38,731 bases of DNA from Spirochaetales bacterium (GCA_028722305.1 JAQYHB010000012.1:1-38731); one strand, 5' to 3'; shown: positions 7,438 to 16,354, counted from the first letter of the stretch. Numbers and translations: made by a program. Notes: generated by a model from the sequence alone, not told the origin.

Positions 7438-8973
7438 ATGGACATCGATGTGAAAAATCTGCATCCGCTGGAAGTCCGTCTGCTCAGACATGTGAAGGTC
7501 GGCGAACCGATTACCGCCGAGCGCATTGTCTCCGAGCTGGGCTACAATGTCGGACAGTGCAACCAGGCTTTCTCGTGGCTGTGCGCCAAGAACTATCTGG
7601 TCGAGAAGAGCCGTACGACCCATACGCTGTATGAGATTACCGACCTGGGCAAGAAAGACGAGCAGGATGGTCTGCCGGCCCAGCGCATCTACAACTATCT
7701 GAAAGAGCAGGGTGCCCATACGTTGCCGGAAATCGCCGAGGCTCTCGGCTTGGAGAAGAGCGAGGTTGGTTCCGCGTTCGGCCAGCTCTCCAAAGGCAAG
7801 ATCGCCAGGATGGACGAGCTCCACCGCGCTTTCGTCGAGAAACAGGAGATGTTGCGCGAGGTGCTGATTGCCGGCAAGTTGCTGAGCAGGGCGCTGAAGG
7901 CCCCGCTGGACGACGCGACGCTGAGCGACGAGGAGAAGCGTGTCATCACCACGATCAGCAAGAAACGTGGCAGCGATTCCCCCCTCAAGGTGAGCGAGAA
8001 GGAGGAGGTCGCCTACGAGCTGACCGATCTCGGTGGTCAGGCCAAGGAGGCCGTCATCAAAAGCGGTATCTCTGGCGAGGAGTTCAATGCCGTGACCCCC
8101 GAGTTGCTGGAGAGTGGCAAGTGGAAGAACGGTTCTTTCCGTCCCTATTCCCTCAACGCCCCGATCAGCAAGATCATCCCCGGCCGCCTGAATCCCTATG
8201 GGGCCTATATCCAGTGGGTCAAGGACAAGCTGGTCTCCCTCGGTTTCGAGGAGTTCGACGGACCGCTTGTGGAGGACAACTTCTGGAATGGCGACGCGCT
8301 GTTCATGCCGCAGTTCCATGCCGCACGCGATATCCACGATGTCTATTACCTGAAGGATCCTGTCCATGCGAAGACGATTGAGGAGCCTTGGTTCAGCCAG
8401 GTCCGCGAGACCCACGAGAATGGCTGGAAGACCGGTAGCAGGGGTTGGGGATATGAGTTCAGCGAGGAATTCACCAAAAGGCAGTTGCTCCGCAGCCAGG
8501 GCACGGTCCTTTCCGCCCACACCCTGACCCATGCGAAGGTTCCCGGCAAGTACTTCGGTGTCGTCCGCTGTTTCCGCTTCGACGAGGTCAATGCCACCCA
8601 TGGCGCCGACTTCTACCAGACCGAGGGCATCATGCTGGGCAAGGATGTCAACCTGAAGACGTTGCTTGGTTTGCTGAAGATGTTCGCAACCGAAATCGCC
8701 GGCGCAGAAGAGGTCAAGTATGTGCCCAGCTATTTCCCGTTCACCGAGCCTTCAATCGAGGTCCACGTGAAGCACCCGGTCCTCGGGTGGATTGAGCTGG
8801 GCGGCAGCGGTATCTTCCGTCCCGAGGTCACCAGGCCGCTTGGCATTGACGTGCCGGTGCTTGCCTGGGGCATGGGTATCGACCGTATGGCCCTGATGCA
8901 CCTGGGTTTGAACGACATCCGCGAGCTGTTCACGCCGAACATCGATAGCGTCCGCACGAGGAGGGGAAACTGA
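7438..8973 (+). CDS. pheS: Phenylalanyl-tRNA synthetase alpha subunit, archaeal/eukaryotic type
   Basis: The 511-residue catalytic subunit charges tRNA-Phe. The first 170 or so residues are winged-helix-like repeats, as in archaeal and eukaryotic alpha subunits and unlike the shorter standard bacterial PheS. The class II catalytic core follows, with the motif 2 region KYFGVVRCFRFDEVNATHGA and motif 3 GIFRPEVTRPLG...GMGIDRMAL. The frame is open 25 codons further up to a GTG at 7363, but AGGAGAAAAAG precedes the ATG at 7438, where homologous sequence begins. The start of pheT lies one base after its stop. This PheRS type is characteristic of spirochaetes and suggests ancient transfer from archaea (established knowledge). 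Confidence 0.95.
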   Translation: MDIDVKNLHPLEVRLLRHVKVGEPITAERIVSELGYNVGQCNQAFSWLCAKNYLVEKSRTTHTLYEITDLGKKDEQDGLPAQRIYNYLKEQGAHTLPEIAEALGLEKSEVGSAFGQLSKGKIARMDELHRAFVEKQEMLREVLIAGKLLSRALKAPLDDATLSDEEKRVITTISKKRGSDSPLKVSEKEEVAYELTDLGGQAKEAVIKSGISGEEFNAVTPELLESGKWKNGSFRPYSLNAPISKIIPGRLNPYGAYIQWVKDKLVSLGFEEFDGPLVEDNFWNGDALFMPQFHAARDIHDVYYLKDPVHAKTIEEPWFSQVRETHENGWKTGSRGWGYEFSEEFTKRQLLRSQGTVLSAHTLTHAKVPGKYFGVVRCFRFDEVNATHGADFYQTEGIMLGKDVNLKTLLGLLKMFATEIAGAEEVKYVPSYFPFTEPSIEVHVKHPVLGWIELGGSGIFRPEVTRPLGIDVPVLAWGMGIDRMALMHLGLNDIRELFTPNIDSVRTRRGN

Positions 8974-8974
8974 C

Positions 8975-10675
8975 ATGCCAAAGATTGAAGTATCGGAAAA
9001 GAGCTTTTTCCATTTTCTCGGAAGGAAACTCAGCGACGCGGAGATGATGGACATCTTCCCGGTTGCCAAGGCCGAGCTTGACGGCCACGAGGATGGAGTC
9101 CTGAAGATCGAGCTGAACGACACCAACCGGCCGGACTTGTGGTCTGCCGCCGGGTGCGCCCGCCAGCTAAAGTCCTACTGGGGCGAGGGGGCCATGTACG
9201 ACTTTTTCTCCACCGAGGATGAGGTCGTGGACAACGAGGGGCGCGAGATGGTTGTCGAGTCTTCCGCCGCCGAGACGGGAAGGCCTTTCTCCATCGGTTT
9301 CGCCGCCAAGGGGCATGCGGTCACCGAAGAGGATCTGGTCAGCTTGATCCAGAGCCAGGAGAAGCTTTGCGAGGGATACGGGCGCAAGCGCAAGGCGGTC
9401 GCTGTCGGTATCTACCGCCAGAACCTGATTCATTTTCCGGTCCACTACCAGGGCGCCGACCCGGATGGGACTTCCTTCGTTCCGCTTGGGCTGGACGAGA
9501 AGCTGACGCTCCGTCAGATTCTCGAGAAGCATCCCAAAGGGAAGGAATATGGGGCTATTGTCGCCGACAAGCCGAAGTTTCCCTATCTGGTGGACGACAA
9601 CGGGGATACGCTGAGCTTCCCGCCGGTCATCAACAGCGCCGCAAGCGGTGCCGTCCAGGTGGGCGACGACGAGCTGTTCGTCGAGATGAGCGGGCCCGCG
9701 TTGAAACCGGTCCTGCTGGTCGCAGCCATTCTGGCCTGCGATATGGCCGACATGGGTTTCACCATCCAGCCGGTCAAGGTGCGTTTCCCCGAGCCGACCG
9801 AATTCGGCAGCGAGATTACCGTCCCGTTCTATTTCCAGAAACCGGTTACCTGTCCGCTCGGCCTGGTCGAGAAGACGCTTGGCGAGAAGCTTTCCGCCGA
9901 CGACTGCATCGCCAGCCTGAAGCGGATGGGCATCTACGCCATTGCCGACGAGGAGAACCTGTATGTCACCGTGCCGGAATACCGTAACGATTTCCTGCAT
10001 CCGGTCGACGTCGTCGAGGACGTGATGATCGGCCACGGGCTGGGCAACTTCGTTCCCGAGGCTCCCCATGACTTCACCATCGGTCGCCTGTCCCCCGCGG
10101 AGGAGTTCGGGCGCAAGGCGAAGCTGGTATTGGTGGGCATGGGCTTCCAGGAGATGATGTACAACTATCTGGGAAGCAGGCGCGAGTATACCGACAACAT
10201 GCACGTCGACGGCAAGGACTGTGTCTTCATCGCCAATCCGATGAGCGAGAACTACGAGGTGGTGCGTCCCTCGATCATTCCGTCTCTGATGGAGAGCGAG
10301 AGCGTCAGCGGCCATGCCGCCATCCCGCACAAGATTTTCGAGGTGGGCAAGGTCTGCTACAAGGATCCGAGCGAGAACAGCGGCACAACGACCCGCAACC
10401 ACCTGGGCTTCTCGGTCACCGACAACGCCGTCGGATACAACGAGGTCTCCTCCATTGTCTACACGCTGATGTTCTTCCTGAAGAAGGAGTACACCCTTGG
10501 CGAAGTAGCGGAGGATCCACGCTTCATCCCAGGCCGTTGCGCCTACATCCTTGTGGGAGGCAAGGCCGTCGGCATCTTCGGTGAGATCCATCCGCAGGTT
10601 CTTGAGAGCTGGGGTGTCGGCTATCCCACCGTCGCCTGCGAGATTGACCTCGACCTGCTTCGTCAGGCAAACTAA
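8975..10675 (+). CDS. pheT: Phenylalanyl-tRNA synthetase beta subunit, archaeal/eukaryotic type
   Basis: The 566-residue beta subunit partners PheS in an alpha2-beta2 enzyme. The length is that of the archaeal type; standard bacterial PheT is near 800 residues and has extra tRNA-binding domains, which are absent here. Visible are ELNDTNRPDLWSAAG near the N-terminus, the B3/B4-like region with GRKRKAVAVGIY, the B5 domain around VTVPEYRNDFLHPVDVVEDVMIG, and the degenerate synthetase core with GRCAYILVGGKAVGIFGEIHP. The ATG follows GAGGAGGGG at the end of pheS, so the two are translationally coupled. Confidence 0.95.
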   Translation: MPKIEVSEKSFFHFLGRKLSDAEMMDIFPVAKAELDGHEDGVLKIELNDTNRPDLWSAAGCARQLKSYWGEGAMYDFFSTEDEVVDNEGREMVVESSAAETGRPFSIGFAAKGHAVTEEDLVSLIQSQEKLCEGYGRKRKAVAVGIYRQNLIHFPVHYQGADPDGTSFVPLGLDEKLTLRQILEKHPKGKEYGAIVADKPKFPYLVDDNGDTLSFPPVINSAASGAVQVGDDELFVEMSGPALKPVLLVAAILACDMADMGFTIQPVKVRFPEPTEFGSEITVPFYFQKPVTCPLGLVEKTLGEKLSADDCIASLKRMGIYAIADEENLYVTVPEYRNDFLHPVDVVEDVMIGHGLGNFVPEAPHDFTIGRLSPAEEFGRKAKLVLVGMGFQEMMYNYLGSRREYTDNMHVDGKDCVFIANPMSENYEVVRPSIIPSLMESESVSGHAAIPHKIFEVGKVCYKDPSENSGTTTRNHLGFSVTDNAVGYNEVSSIVYTLMFFLKKEYTLGEVAEDPRFIPGRCAYILVGGKAVGIFGEIHPQVLESWGVGYPTVACEIDLDLLRQAN

Positions 10676-10694
10676 GCGCTGGTTGCTTGTTTGG

Positions 10695-10726
10695 GAGAAC
10701 GGGGTTCCTTCGGGAGCCCCGTTCTC
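10695..10726 (+). terminator. Strong hairpin after pheT (14-bp stem, TTCG loop, no T-tract)
   Basis: GAGAACGGGG (10695-10704) pairs with CCCCGTTCTC (10717-10726). The stem continues inward to 14 bp including one G-T wobble, closing on the tetraloop TTCG (10709-10712). The following bases are ATATGTG, so the usual run of T is missing. It most likely marks the 3' end of the pheST mRNA, either as a weak intrinsic terminator or as a structure protecting the 3' end. Confidence 0.6.
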
Positions 10727-10955
10727 ATATGTGCTGAATGCGGAAACAGGATGATTTCTCATCACATGCCATATATAATCTTTTAAGCCAAACTGTCAGA
10801 CGAAATAGCGCGCGTTTCTGTTTTCAACTCACAAAAGAAGAATACGCAAACCTGAAATCACGAATTGTGACATCAAGAGAGGAAACCAATCAGAGCGATG
10901 GATATGGCGGTTGAAGAAAATAATGGACTGTGTTTTGCCATAGCTGACGTGGCAG
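10727..10955. other. Gene-free spacer after pheT
   Basis: I see no gene here. It is more AT-rich than its surroundings. GCTGAC (10943-10948) and GTCAGC (10955-10960) form a 6-bp stem that overlaps the end of the minus-strand nuclease gene, but no T-run follows on either strand, so it is not called as a terminator. Confidence 0.5.
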
Positions 10956-12542
10956 TCAGCCGATTGGTTCCTGCCAGACGTCGACCGCCCGGGTGGAAGT
11001 GTTTACATCGAGTCCGATGAGATGGATGGATTTCTGCTTTCCAAGATATGTCCATCCGTCGCTATAGTGCTTCGCTAGGATTTGGTTGATGGCGATTTGA
11101 GCGTTTTTGTCTCGCTTGAATTCAATCACATACAGGTGTTTTGGCATCTCAAGCACCGCGTCGATTCGTCCTCCCGAGACGCTCTTCTCTCCCTCGACAT
11201 GCGCTCCGAGCGCCATCATGAAGCTGAGGAACACCGAGTGGTAATATCTCTCATCCTTGATGTGAAGCTCGTAGGGGATTTGGGAGAAGAGCGAACTGAT
11301 TGAAGAGACCAGTGTCGCGACATCTCCATTTCCCGCACTCTGCATGATTACCTATCGTAGCAACGATAGTTCTGTTTCGGTTCCTAGTCCCTGCTGGGCG
11401 AGAAGCCTTGTGGTGAAAGCGCTTCGTACCTCTTCGTTAGGGAAATCCAGCCAGATCAGCTGGCTTCCCACCGGTGTCCGGGGTGCGATGGTCAGATACC
11501 CCGATTGCTCGAGGAGGGCCATCAGCTCCATAGTGCTCATCTTCATACTTCGTAGCGAGAGGATGTCAAATGTTCCAAGGAAGCTTCGATCAACAGGGGT
11601 CTCCAGATCATGACCGAGGTCGAAACCTACCTTCTTTGCCACGTCCATCACCAGCTGCATGTTCCCGCCCGTGTCGATCCAGTAGTTGATGAACCGACTT
11701 CCTCCATCATCAAAGAAGTTGCCTGTAGAGACTGGATTGTAAACTGTCTCGCATCCGTCGCAGAAGCAATAGCCGTCGTACTGTCGTTTGAGCGTTGCAA
11801 GATATGTATCCTTTCCCATGCCGGTTGCTACGACACCCTTGTCGATGTAATCCGCGAAGTTCTTTTCGAGCTCCTCCTGGGTGTAGCCGAACAGAGTGGC
11901 ATAGCGTGGATGCATGGTGATGTTTCTCAAGTTGTTCAGTCTGCTGAAGATGCTCATCTTCGCATACTTCGTCACCCCGGTGACGAAGGCAAAACGAATG
12001 ACGGGCTCCTTGGACTTGATGACTTGGTAGAAATCCCCCAGCACTTCTCGCATTCCTTCCACCTCGGAAGAATAGATGTGGTCGGAAATCACCTTCTCGT
12101 ACTCATCCACCAGCACTACCACCTGGGTGTCCTTGCCCAAGACGCTGATGAGTCGGGAGAAGCGGTTGGCAGCCGTTCCCACAGAAGGAACCTTGGCATG
12201 ATACTTCGATGCATGATCCTGAACCACGCCATCAAGCCACTCTTCCAACATCTGGGCATTGGAACTGTCACAATCCCCGAAGTCGATGTGGATGATAGGA
12301 TAGACCTTCCAGTCGTAGTCCATCGAATCGATGGCGAGGCCCTTGAACAGGTCCCTCCGTCCTTGGAAGATTGCTTCCAGCGTACTCAGGGTAAGGCTTT
12401 TCCCAAAGCGTCTTGGACGGGAGCAGAAGTACTCCGAAGAGCCGGTGATGAGCTGATACAGCAAGGCTGTCTTGTCTACGTACAGCTTCTTCTCTCCAAT
12501 CAGCTTTTCGAAAGAGAAGGTGCTTGTATCTATCTGTTTCAT
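10956..12542 (-). pseudogene. AAA-ATPase-like / PD-(D/E)XK nuclease gene interrupted by one in-frame amber codon
   Basis: Read from the ATG at 12542 the frame holds 396 codons and then a TAG (11352-11354). It continues in the same frame for 132 more codons to the TGA at 10956. Before the stop: DKTALLYQL, the P-loop-like RPRRFGKS (residues 42-49), VVVLVDEYEK, FVTGVTKYAKMSIFSRLNNL, and MAQ-free family core to LLAQQGLG. After it: the nuclease-like domain with GGRIDAVLE...YVIEFK. Spacing across the stop matches the intact copy at 1-1110, so a single point mutation replaced about one residue. The downstream ATG (11345) has no ribosome site. The stop closes a perfect hairpin (CTATCGT/ACGATAG, 11352-11358 with 11363-11369). 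It is either a recent pseudogene or depends on readthrough. Confidence 0.85.
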
Positions 12543-12562
12543 CGCTTTTCTCCTCGGATTCC

Positions 12563-12568
12563 ATTATA
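12563..12568 (-). promoter_or_regulatory. Consensus -10 box (TATAAT) of the interrupted nuclease gene
   Basis: On the minus strand a perfect TATAAT lies about 20 bases before the ATG, with GAGGAG between them. Transcription would start near 12556. No good -35 was found at 16-18 bases, so the promoter call rests mainly on the -10. Confidence 0.45.
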
Positions 12569-12640
12569 CCTGCCACCAAGAGGAATCATAAAGCAAGCGC
12601 AACGTCTTTGAAATCAGGAGGTTAGTGAGGCCTCTCTCCC

Positions 12641-13744
12641 TCAGCAAAGAGCCCACACGCCAACCAATGCGACAAGGAACACCACGTTCCAAAGGGTGAA
12701 CGTGGCAAGGTACGCCTTCTTGCTGTATCCGCTTTTCCCGTATGCCTTGAAGCTGATCAGGCTTGCGAGGCTTGCCACCAGGGTGCCCAAGCCCCCGATG
12801 TCGGTGCCGTAGACCAGTCCCATCCCCGCGTCGGTGAAGCGCGAAAGCAGGATTGCCGCCGGCACGTTGCTGATGATCTGGCTGGCAAGCAGGGCGAAGC
12901 CGAAGGCATGGCCTTCGATATGGCCCTGGATGTAGCTGTCGAGCTGGGGAATGCGGGCCATGTTGCCCGAGAAGACGAAGAAGGCGATGAAGGTGAGCAG
13001 CAGGGCGTAGTCCACCTTGCGAAAGAGGTGGCGAGAGAAGAGCGCCATGCTTGCCGTCAGCAGGAAAAAGGTGATCCGCCAGTCGACGATGCGGACTACC
13101 GTGGCAAGACAGAGCAGGAACTGCAGGGTTGTCAGGACCAGTCTTCGCCGGTCAAGTTTCTTTTTGTTGGTCTCTGATGATGGTCCGATGGTTCCCTTGA
13201 ATGGCAACAGCAGGACAAGGAGCACCAACAGGACCAGGCTGGCGATGGAAAAGGGGAGCATCCTGAGGAAAAAGGGAGCGAAGGGGATGCCATAGGTGCT
13301 GTACAGATACAGGTTCTGCGGATTGCCGACCGGAAGCAGCATCGATCCTAGGTTGGCTGCGATTGTTTCCAGGACGACAAGATTCCTCAGCCCTTTCTCG
13401 TCATCCTTTGGCCAGACGCTCAGCGTGAAAGGTACAAAGGCGATCAGACTGACATCATTGGTCACCAGCATCGAGCAGAAGAAGACCAGCTCGACGAGCA
13501 AAAGGGCAAGATTCCTGCTGTGTCGCGTATGGTGCTCCAACTTGGTTTTGATCCATCCGAACAACCCCGCGTCGACAAAACCTTGCACCGTGATCATCAG
13601 GCAGAAGAGCATGGCGATCGTATGCCAGTCAATATAGCCGGCATATGCCGTATCCGGATGGACGGCGAACATGCTCAGGAGGGCAAGGATGAGGGCGATG
13701 GAGAGCACGGTCTCCCTGTGGAAGAACTGAATGACGCGACGCAT
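12641..13744 (-). CDS. Ion/anion permease (ArsB/CitMHS/SLC13-like, YbiR-type)
   Basis: A 367-residue membrane protein with about ten hydrophobic segments. VTNDVSLIAFVPFTL (about residues 95-110) and GSMLLPVGNPQNLYLYSTYG are the two conserved half-repeats of the ion transporter superfamily. SNVPAAILLS in the second half is the matching N-rich turn. The substrate (citrate-like anion, arsenite or other) cannot be decided, and no ars or cit genes are nearby. The frame extends upstream to ATGs at 13789 and 13825, but those would overlap the divergent promoter and MFS start. The hydrophobic domain starts after the ATG at 13744, which is chosen although no strong ribosome site precedes it. Confidence 0.78.
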   Translation of the reverse strand: MRRVIQFFHRETVLSIALILALLSMFAVHPDTAYAGYIDWHTIAMLFCLMITVQGFVDAGLFGWIKTKLEHHTRHSRNLALLLVELVFFCSMLVTNDVSLIAFVPFTLSVWPKDDEKGLRNLVVLETIAANLGSMLLPVGNPQNLYLYSTYGIPFAPFFLRMLPFSIASLVLLVLLVLLLPFKGTIGPSSETNKKKLDRRRLVLTTLQFLLCLATVVRIVDWRITFFLLTASMALFSRHLFRKVDYALLLTFIAFFVFSGNMARIPQLDSYIQGHIEGHAFGFALLASQIISNVPAAILLSRFTDAGMGLVYGTDIGGLGTLVASLASLISFKAYGKSGYSKKAYLATFTLWNVVFLVALVGVWALC

Positions 13745-13788
13745 GCGCAAAGCATAATCCCTCGGGTGTTTTGTGGGAAGTGCGGGCA

Positions 13789-13823
13789 TTGAGATAAAAC
13801 TGTAAAACGCATACACTCCACGC
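13789..13823 (+). promoter_or_regulatory. Promoter for the MFS pair that implies a leaderless mRNA
   Basis: TTGAGA (13789-13794), a 17-base spacer, then TACACT (13812-13817). Six bases later comes the A of the MFS start codon (13824). The expected transcription start therefore coincides with the start codon. No Shine-Dalgarno sequence is present in front of that ATG, which agrees with leaderless translation. Confidence 0.55.
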
Positions 13824-14990
13824 ATGCGTTCCTATCGACTTACCGCGAAGGCTTGTTACCTCAGCTATGTGGTGCAGGCCTTGGTCATCAATCTGCCGCC
13901 GCTCCTGTTTGCCTCCTTTGCCCGTCTGTATGGGATCAACGAGCGGCAGATGGGTTTCCTGATTCTGCTGATTTTTTCCGTCCAGATTGTCATCGACCTG
14001 CTCTCCACCCCGCTTTCCCGTCTTCTCGGCTATCGGGGGACGATGTTGCTGGGGCATGCCTCGGTGGTGGTGGGTTTGGTGGTCATGGCCTTCTTCCGGG
14101 GATTCCATGGCTTGGTGGTTTCCCTGATCCTGCAGGGTTTGGGCAGCGGAGTGGTCGAGGTACTGATCAGCCCGATCATCCAGTACATGCCCGACAGCAG
14201 CGACAAGGACCATATGATGAGCCTGCTCCACTCGTTCTACTGCTGGGGCATGGTGGTGGTCATCGCCTTCAGCACGTTGCTCTTCCGCCTGCTGGGCGAG
14301 GCGCGTTGGTTTTTGATTCCATTGCTTTGGATTCCTGTCCCGTTCGTGGCATTCTTGCTTTTCCTCTTGGTGCCTATCGCACCGGTTCCGGGCGATGGAA
14401 AGGGGCAGGGTATCGGCCTTGTCGGTTTGGTCAGGCAACCGGTCTTCTGGATATTGCTCGTGATGATGCCGCTGGGCTCATCCAGCGAGCAGGCGGTCAG
14501 CCAGTGGGTCAGCTACTACGCTGAGCTTGGACTCGGAGTCACCAAGCTGACGGGCGACCTTGCAGGTCCCTGCCTGTTTGCCTTGATGCAGGGGCTTTGC
14601 CGGCTCTGGTACAGCCGGGAAACGAACTTGTCTGTGGAGAAATTGATGGTTAGTAGCACGGTTCTGTGCATGGCAGGCTACTTTTTCATCGTCCATGGCA
14701 ACACTCCGGTACTCTCTCTTCTCGGCTGTGCGATGGTGGGGTTCGCGGTCGGTTGCTTCTGGCCGGGAACCTTCAGCCTGTCGGCACGCCACCTTCCGGG
14801 AGGAGGAACCTTGCTGTTCAGCCTGCTCGCCTTTGCCGGTGACGTTGGGTGCGGCATGGGTCCGCAGGTGGTCGCCTGGGCTCCCAGCGTCAGCGAAGGA
14901 CTATCCCATGCCATCATCTTTCCGGCCCTTCTGGCTTTCTGTCTGCTGGTGTTGCACCGACTGGCTGCAAAGAAGGCAGATAATGGCTGA
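13824..14990 (+). CDS. Major facilitator superfamily transporter (first of a tandem pair)
   Basis: A 388-residue protein with about twelve predicted membrane helices and MFS character, for example GYRGTMLLGHASVVVGLVV after helix 2 and GCFWPGTFSLSARHLPGGG near helix 10. It opens with SYRLTAKACYLSYVVQAL, closely matching the start of the next gene (SYRTTTWACYLSYVVQSV), so the two are paralogues. The substrate is unknown; the organisation resembles sugar or organic-acid carriers. It ends inside the next gene with an 8-base overlap. No ribosome site precedes the ATG (see the promoter entry). Confidence 0.88.
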   Translation: MRSYRLTAKACYLSYVVQALVINLPPLLFASFARLYGINERQMGFLILLIFSVQIVIDLLSTPLSRLLGYRGTMLLGHASVVVGLVVMAFFRGFHGLVVSLILQGLGSGVVEVLISPIIQYMPDSSDKDHMMSLLHSFYCWGMVVVIAFSTLLFRLLGEARWFLIPLLWIPVPFVAFLLFLLVPIAPVPGDGKGQGIGLVGLVRQPVFWILLVMMPLGSSSEQAVSQWVSYYAELGLGVTKLTGDLAGPCLFALMQGLCRLWYSRETNLSVEKLMVSSTVLCMAGYFFIVHGNTPVLSLLGCAMVGFAVGCFWPGTFSLSARHLPGGGTLLFSLLAFAGDVGCGMGPQVVAWAPSVSEGLSHAIIFPALLAFCLLVLHRLAAKKADNG

Positions 14991-16173
14991 ATCCTACCGC
15001 ACGACGACCTGGGCATGTTATCTGAGCTATGTGGTGCAGTCCGTGGTCAACACCCTTCCGCCACTGCTCTTCGTCACCTTCCAGCACCTGTACGGCCTGA
15101 CGGTCGCCCAGTTGGGTTTGCTGGTGGTCTTGAATTTCGGCAGCCAAGTCGTCATCGACCTCCTTTCCGCTCCGATTGCCGACCATTTCGGCTACCGGGC
15201 CACCATGGTGTTCGGCCATCTTTGCGCCCTTGCGGGATTGGTATTGATGGCAATCCTGCCGCAGGTCATTGGCTTTTGGGGGATTGTGCTCGCCATGGTT
15301 CCCAATGCCTTGGGTGGTGGCATCGTCGAGGTATTGGTCAGCCCGATTGTCGAGGCAATCCCGGACGAGAAGGCAAAAAGCGGAGCCCTTACCATGCTGT
15401 TCGGGTTCTATTCCTGGGGTACGGTGCTGACCGTCCTCGGTACGACTGCGCTCTACCACTACCTTGGGACCGCACGCTGGTATTGGATCAGCCTGTGCTG
15501 GATTTTCCTGCCGCTTCTCTGCATTGTCCTCTTCCTCCATTGTCCGATTGCTCCGCTCATCAAGGAAGGGGAACAGGGCATGACGGGAAGGGAGCTTGCG
15601 GGAAAACCGGTCTTCCTGATCCTGTTCGCCATGATGGGGATCGCCAGTTGCGCGGAGTTCGGCATCAGCCAGTGGGCTTCGTACTTCGCGGAGACGGGAC
15701 TTGGCGTCAGCAAGACGATGGGGGATATCCTCGGGCCCTGCCTGTTCTTCCTGCTTATGGGGTTGGTACGCATGACGTTGGGCAGGAGGGGAGACATCCC
15801 GGTACGCAAGGCGATTATCCTTGGCTCCCTTTGTTGTTTTATCGGATACCTGCTGACGGTTTTCTCTCCCTATCCGATGGTTTCGCTTCTTGGTTGTGCC
15901 GCCTGCGGAGCGGCCACGGCCCTCTTCTGGCCGGGGACGTTCAGCCTTGCAGGCGAATTGCTGCCACTCGGTGGAACGACCATGTATTCGCTCATGGCAT
16001 TCAGTGGCGACTTGGGCTGCGCGATCGGACCCGAGTTCATCAGCCTCTTCAGTTGGGGTGGCGACATCCGTCATGGACTGCTTCTTGCCAGCCTCTTCCC
16101 ATTGGTGATGGCGTTGCTCTGTGCCCTGCTTCCGTTGGCCGCAGGGAACACAGCTTCGCGAGATACTCTGTAG
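14983..16173 (+). CDS. Major facilitator superfamily transporter (second of a tandem pair)
   Basis: A 396-residue, roughly twelve-helix MFS protein paralogous to the preceding one along its whole length. Matched segments include QVVIDLLSAPIADHFGYRATMVFGH against QIVIDLLSTPLSRLLGYRGTMLLGH, ISQWASYFAETGLGVSKTMGDILGPCLF against VSQWVSYYAELGLGVTKLTGDLAGPCLF, and LFWPGTFSLAGELLPLGGT. The start overlaps the end of the first gene by 8 bases, with AGAAGG upstream, so expression is coupled. The pair may have split a substrate range after duplication, or could pair physically; neither can be read from sequence. The stop is TAG, with another in-frame TAG one codon later. Confidence 0.88.
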   Translation: MAESYRTTTWACYLSYVVQSVVNTLPPLLFVTFQHLYGLTVAQLGLLVVLNFGSQVVIDLLSAPIADHFGYRATMVFGHLCALAGLVLMAILPQVIGFWGIVLAMVPNALGGGIVEVLVSPIVEAIPDEKAKSGALTMLFGFYSWGTVLTVLGTTALYHYLGTARWYWISLCWIFLPLLCIVLFLHCPIAPLIKEGEQGMTGRELAGKPVFLILFAMMGIASCAEFGISQWASYFAETGLGVSKTMGDILGPCLFFLLMGLVRMTLGRRGDIPVRKAIILGSLCCFIGYLLTVFSPYPMVSLLGCAACGAATALFWPGTFSLAGELLPLGGTTMYSLMAFSGDLGCAIGPEFISLFSWGGDIRHGLLLASLFPLVMALLCALLPLAAGNTASRDTL

Positions 16174-16306
16174 GTATAGGATCATGCGGTTTTGGATTGC
16201 ATGGGCATGGTTGTGACCAACTTTTCTTTTGCCACTCACGTTGGGGGATGGTCGGGATGTCGCAAGGTCCCGGCTTGCCTGGAAACTCGTTGCCTCAGAA
16301 TCTGTA

Positions 16307-16315
16307 TGGTACAAT
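16307..16315 (+). promoter_or_regulatory. Extended -10 promoter of the AAA_14-type ATPase gene
   Basis: TGG followed by TACAAT forms an extended -10 element (16307-16315), predicting a transcription start near 16322, immediately before the palindromic operator. No good -35 lies at 17 bases, as is usual for extended -10 promoters. Confidence 0.4.
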
Positions 16316-16323
16316 GTGCAATG

Positions 16324-16354
16324 TATTGAGTAAAAATACTCAATATATTGAGTA
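16324..16354 (+). promoter_or_regulatory. Operator of three TATTGAGTA half-sites
   Basis: TATTGAGTA (16324-16332), four A, then its exact reverse complement TACTCAATA (16337-16345), then a third copy TATTGAGTA (16346-16354) directly abutting. All three 9-base half-sites are perfect. The array ends 12 bases before the ATG and overlaps the predicted start of transcription, so a bound protein would block initiation. The AAAGGA at 16354-16359 (part of the ribosome site) begins within the last half-site. Confidence 0.65.

Noticed and set aside
10943-10960. Short hairpin GCTGAC/GTCAGC at the end of the broken nuclease gene as a terminator
   Set aside because: Only 6 bp and no T-run follows on the minus strand.
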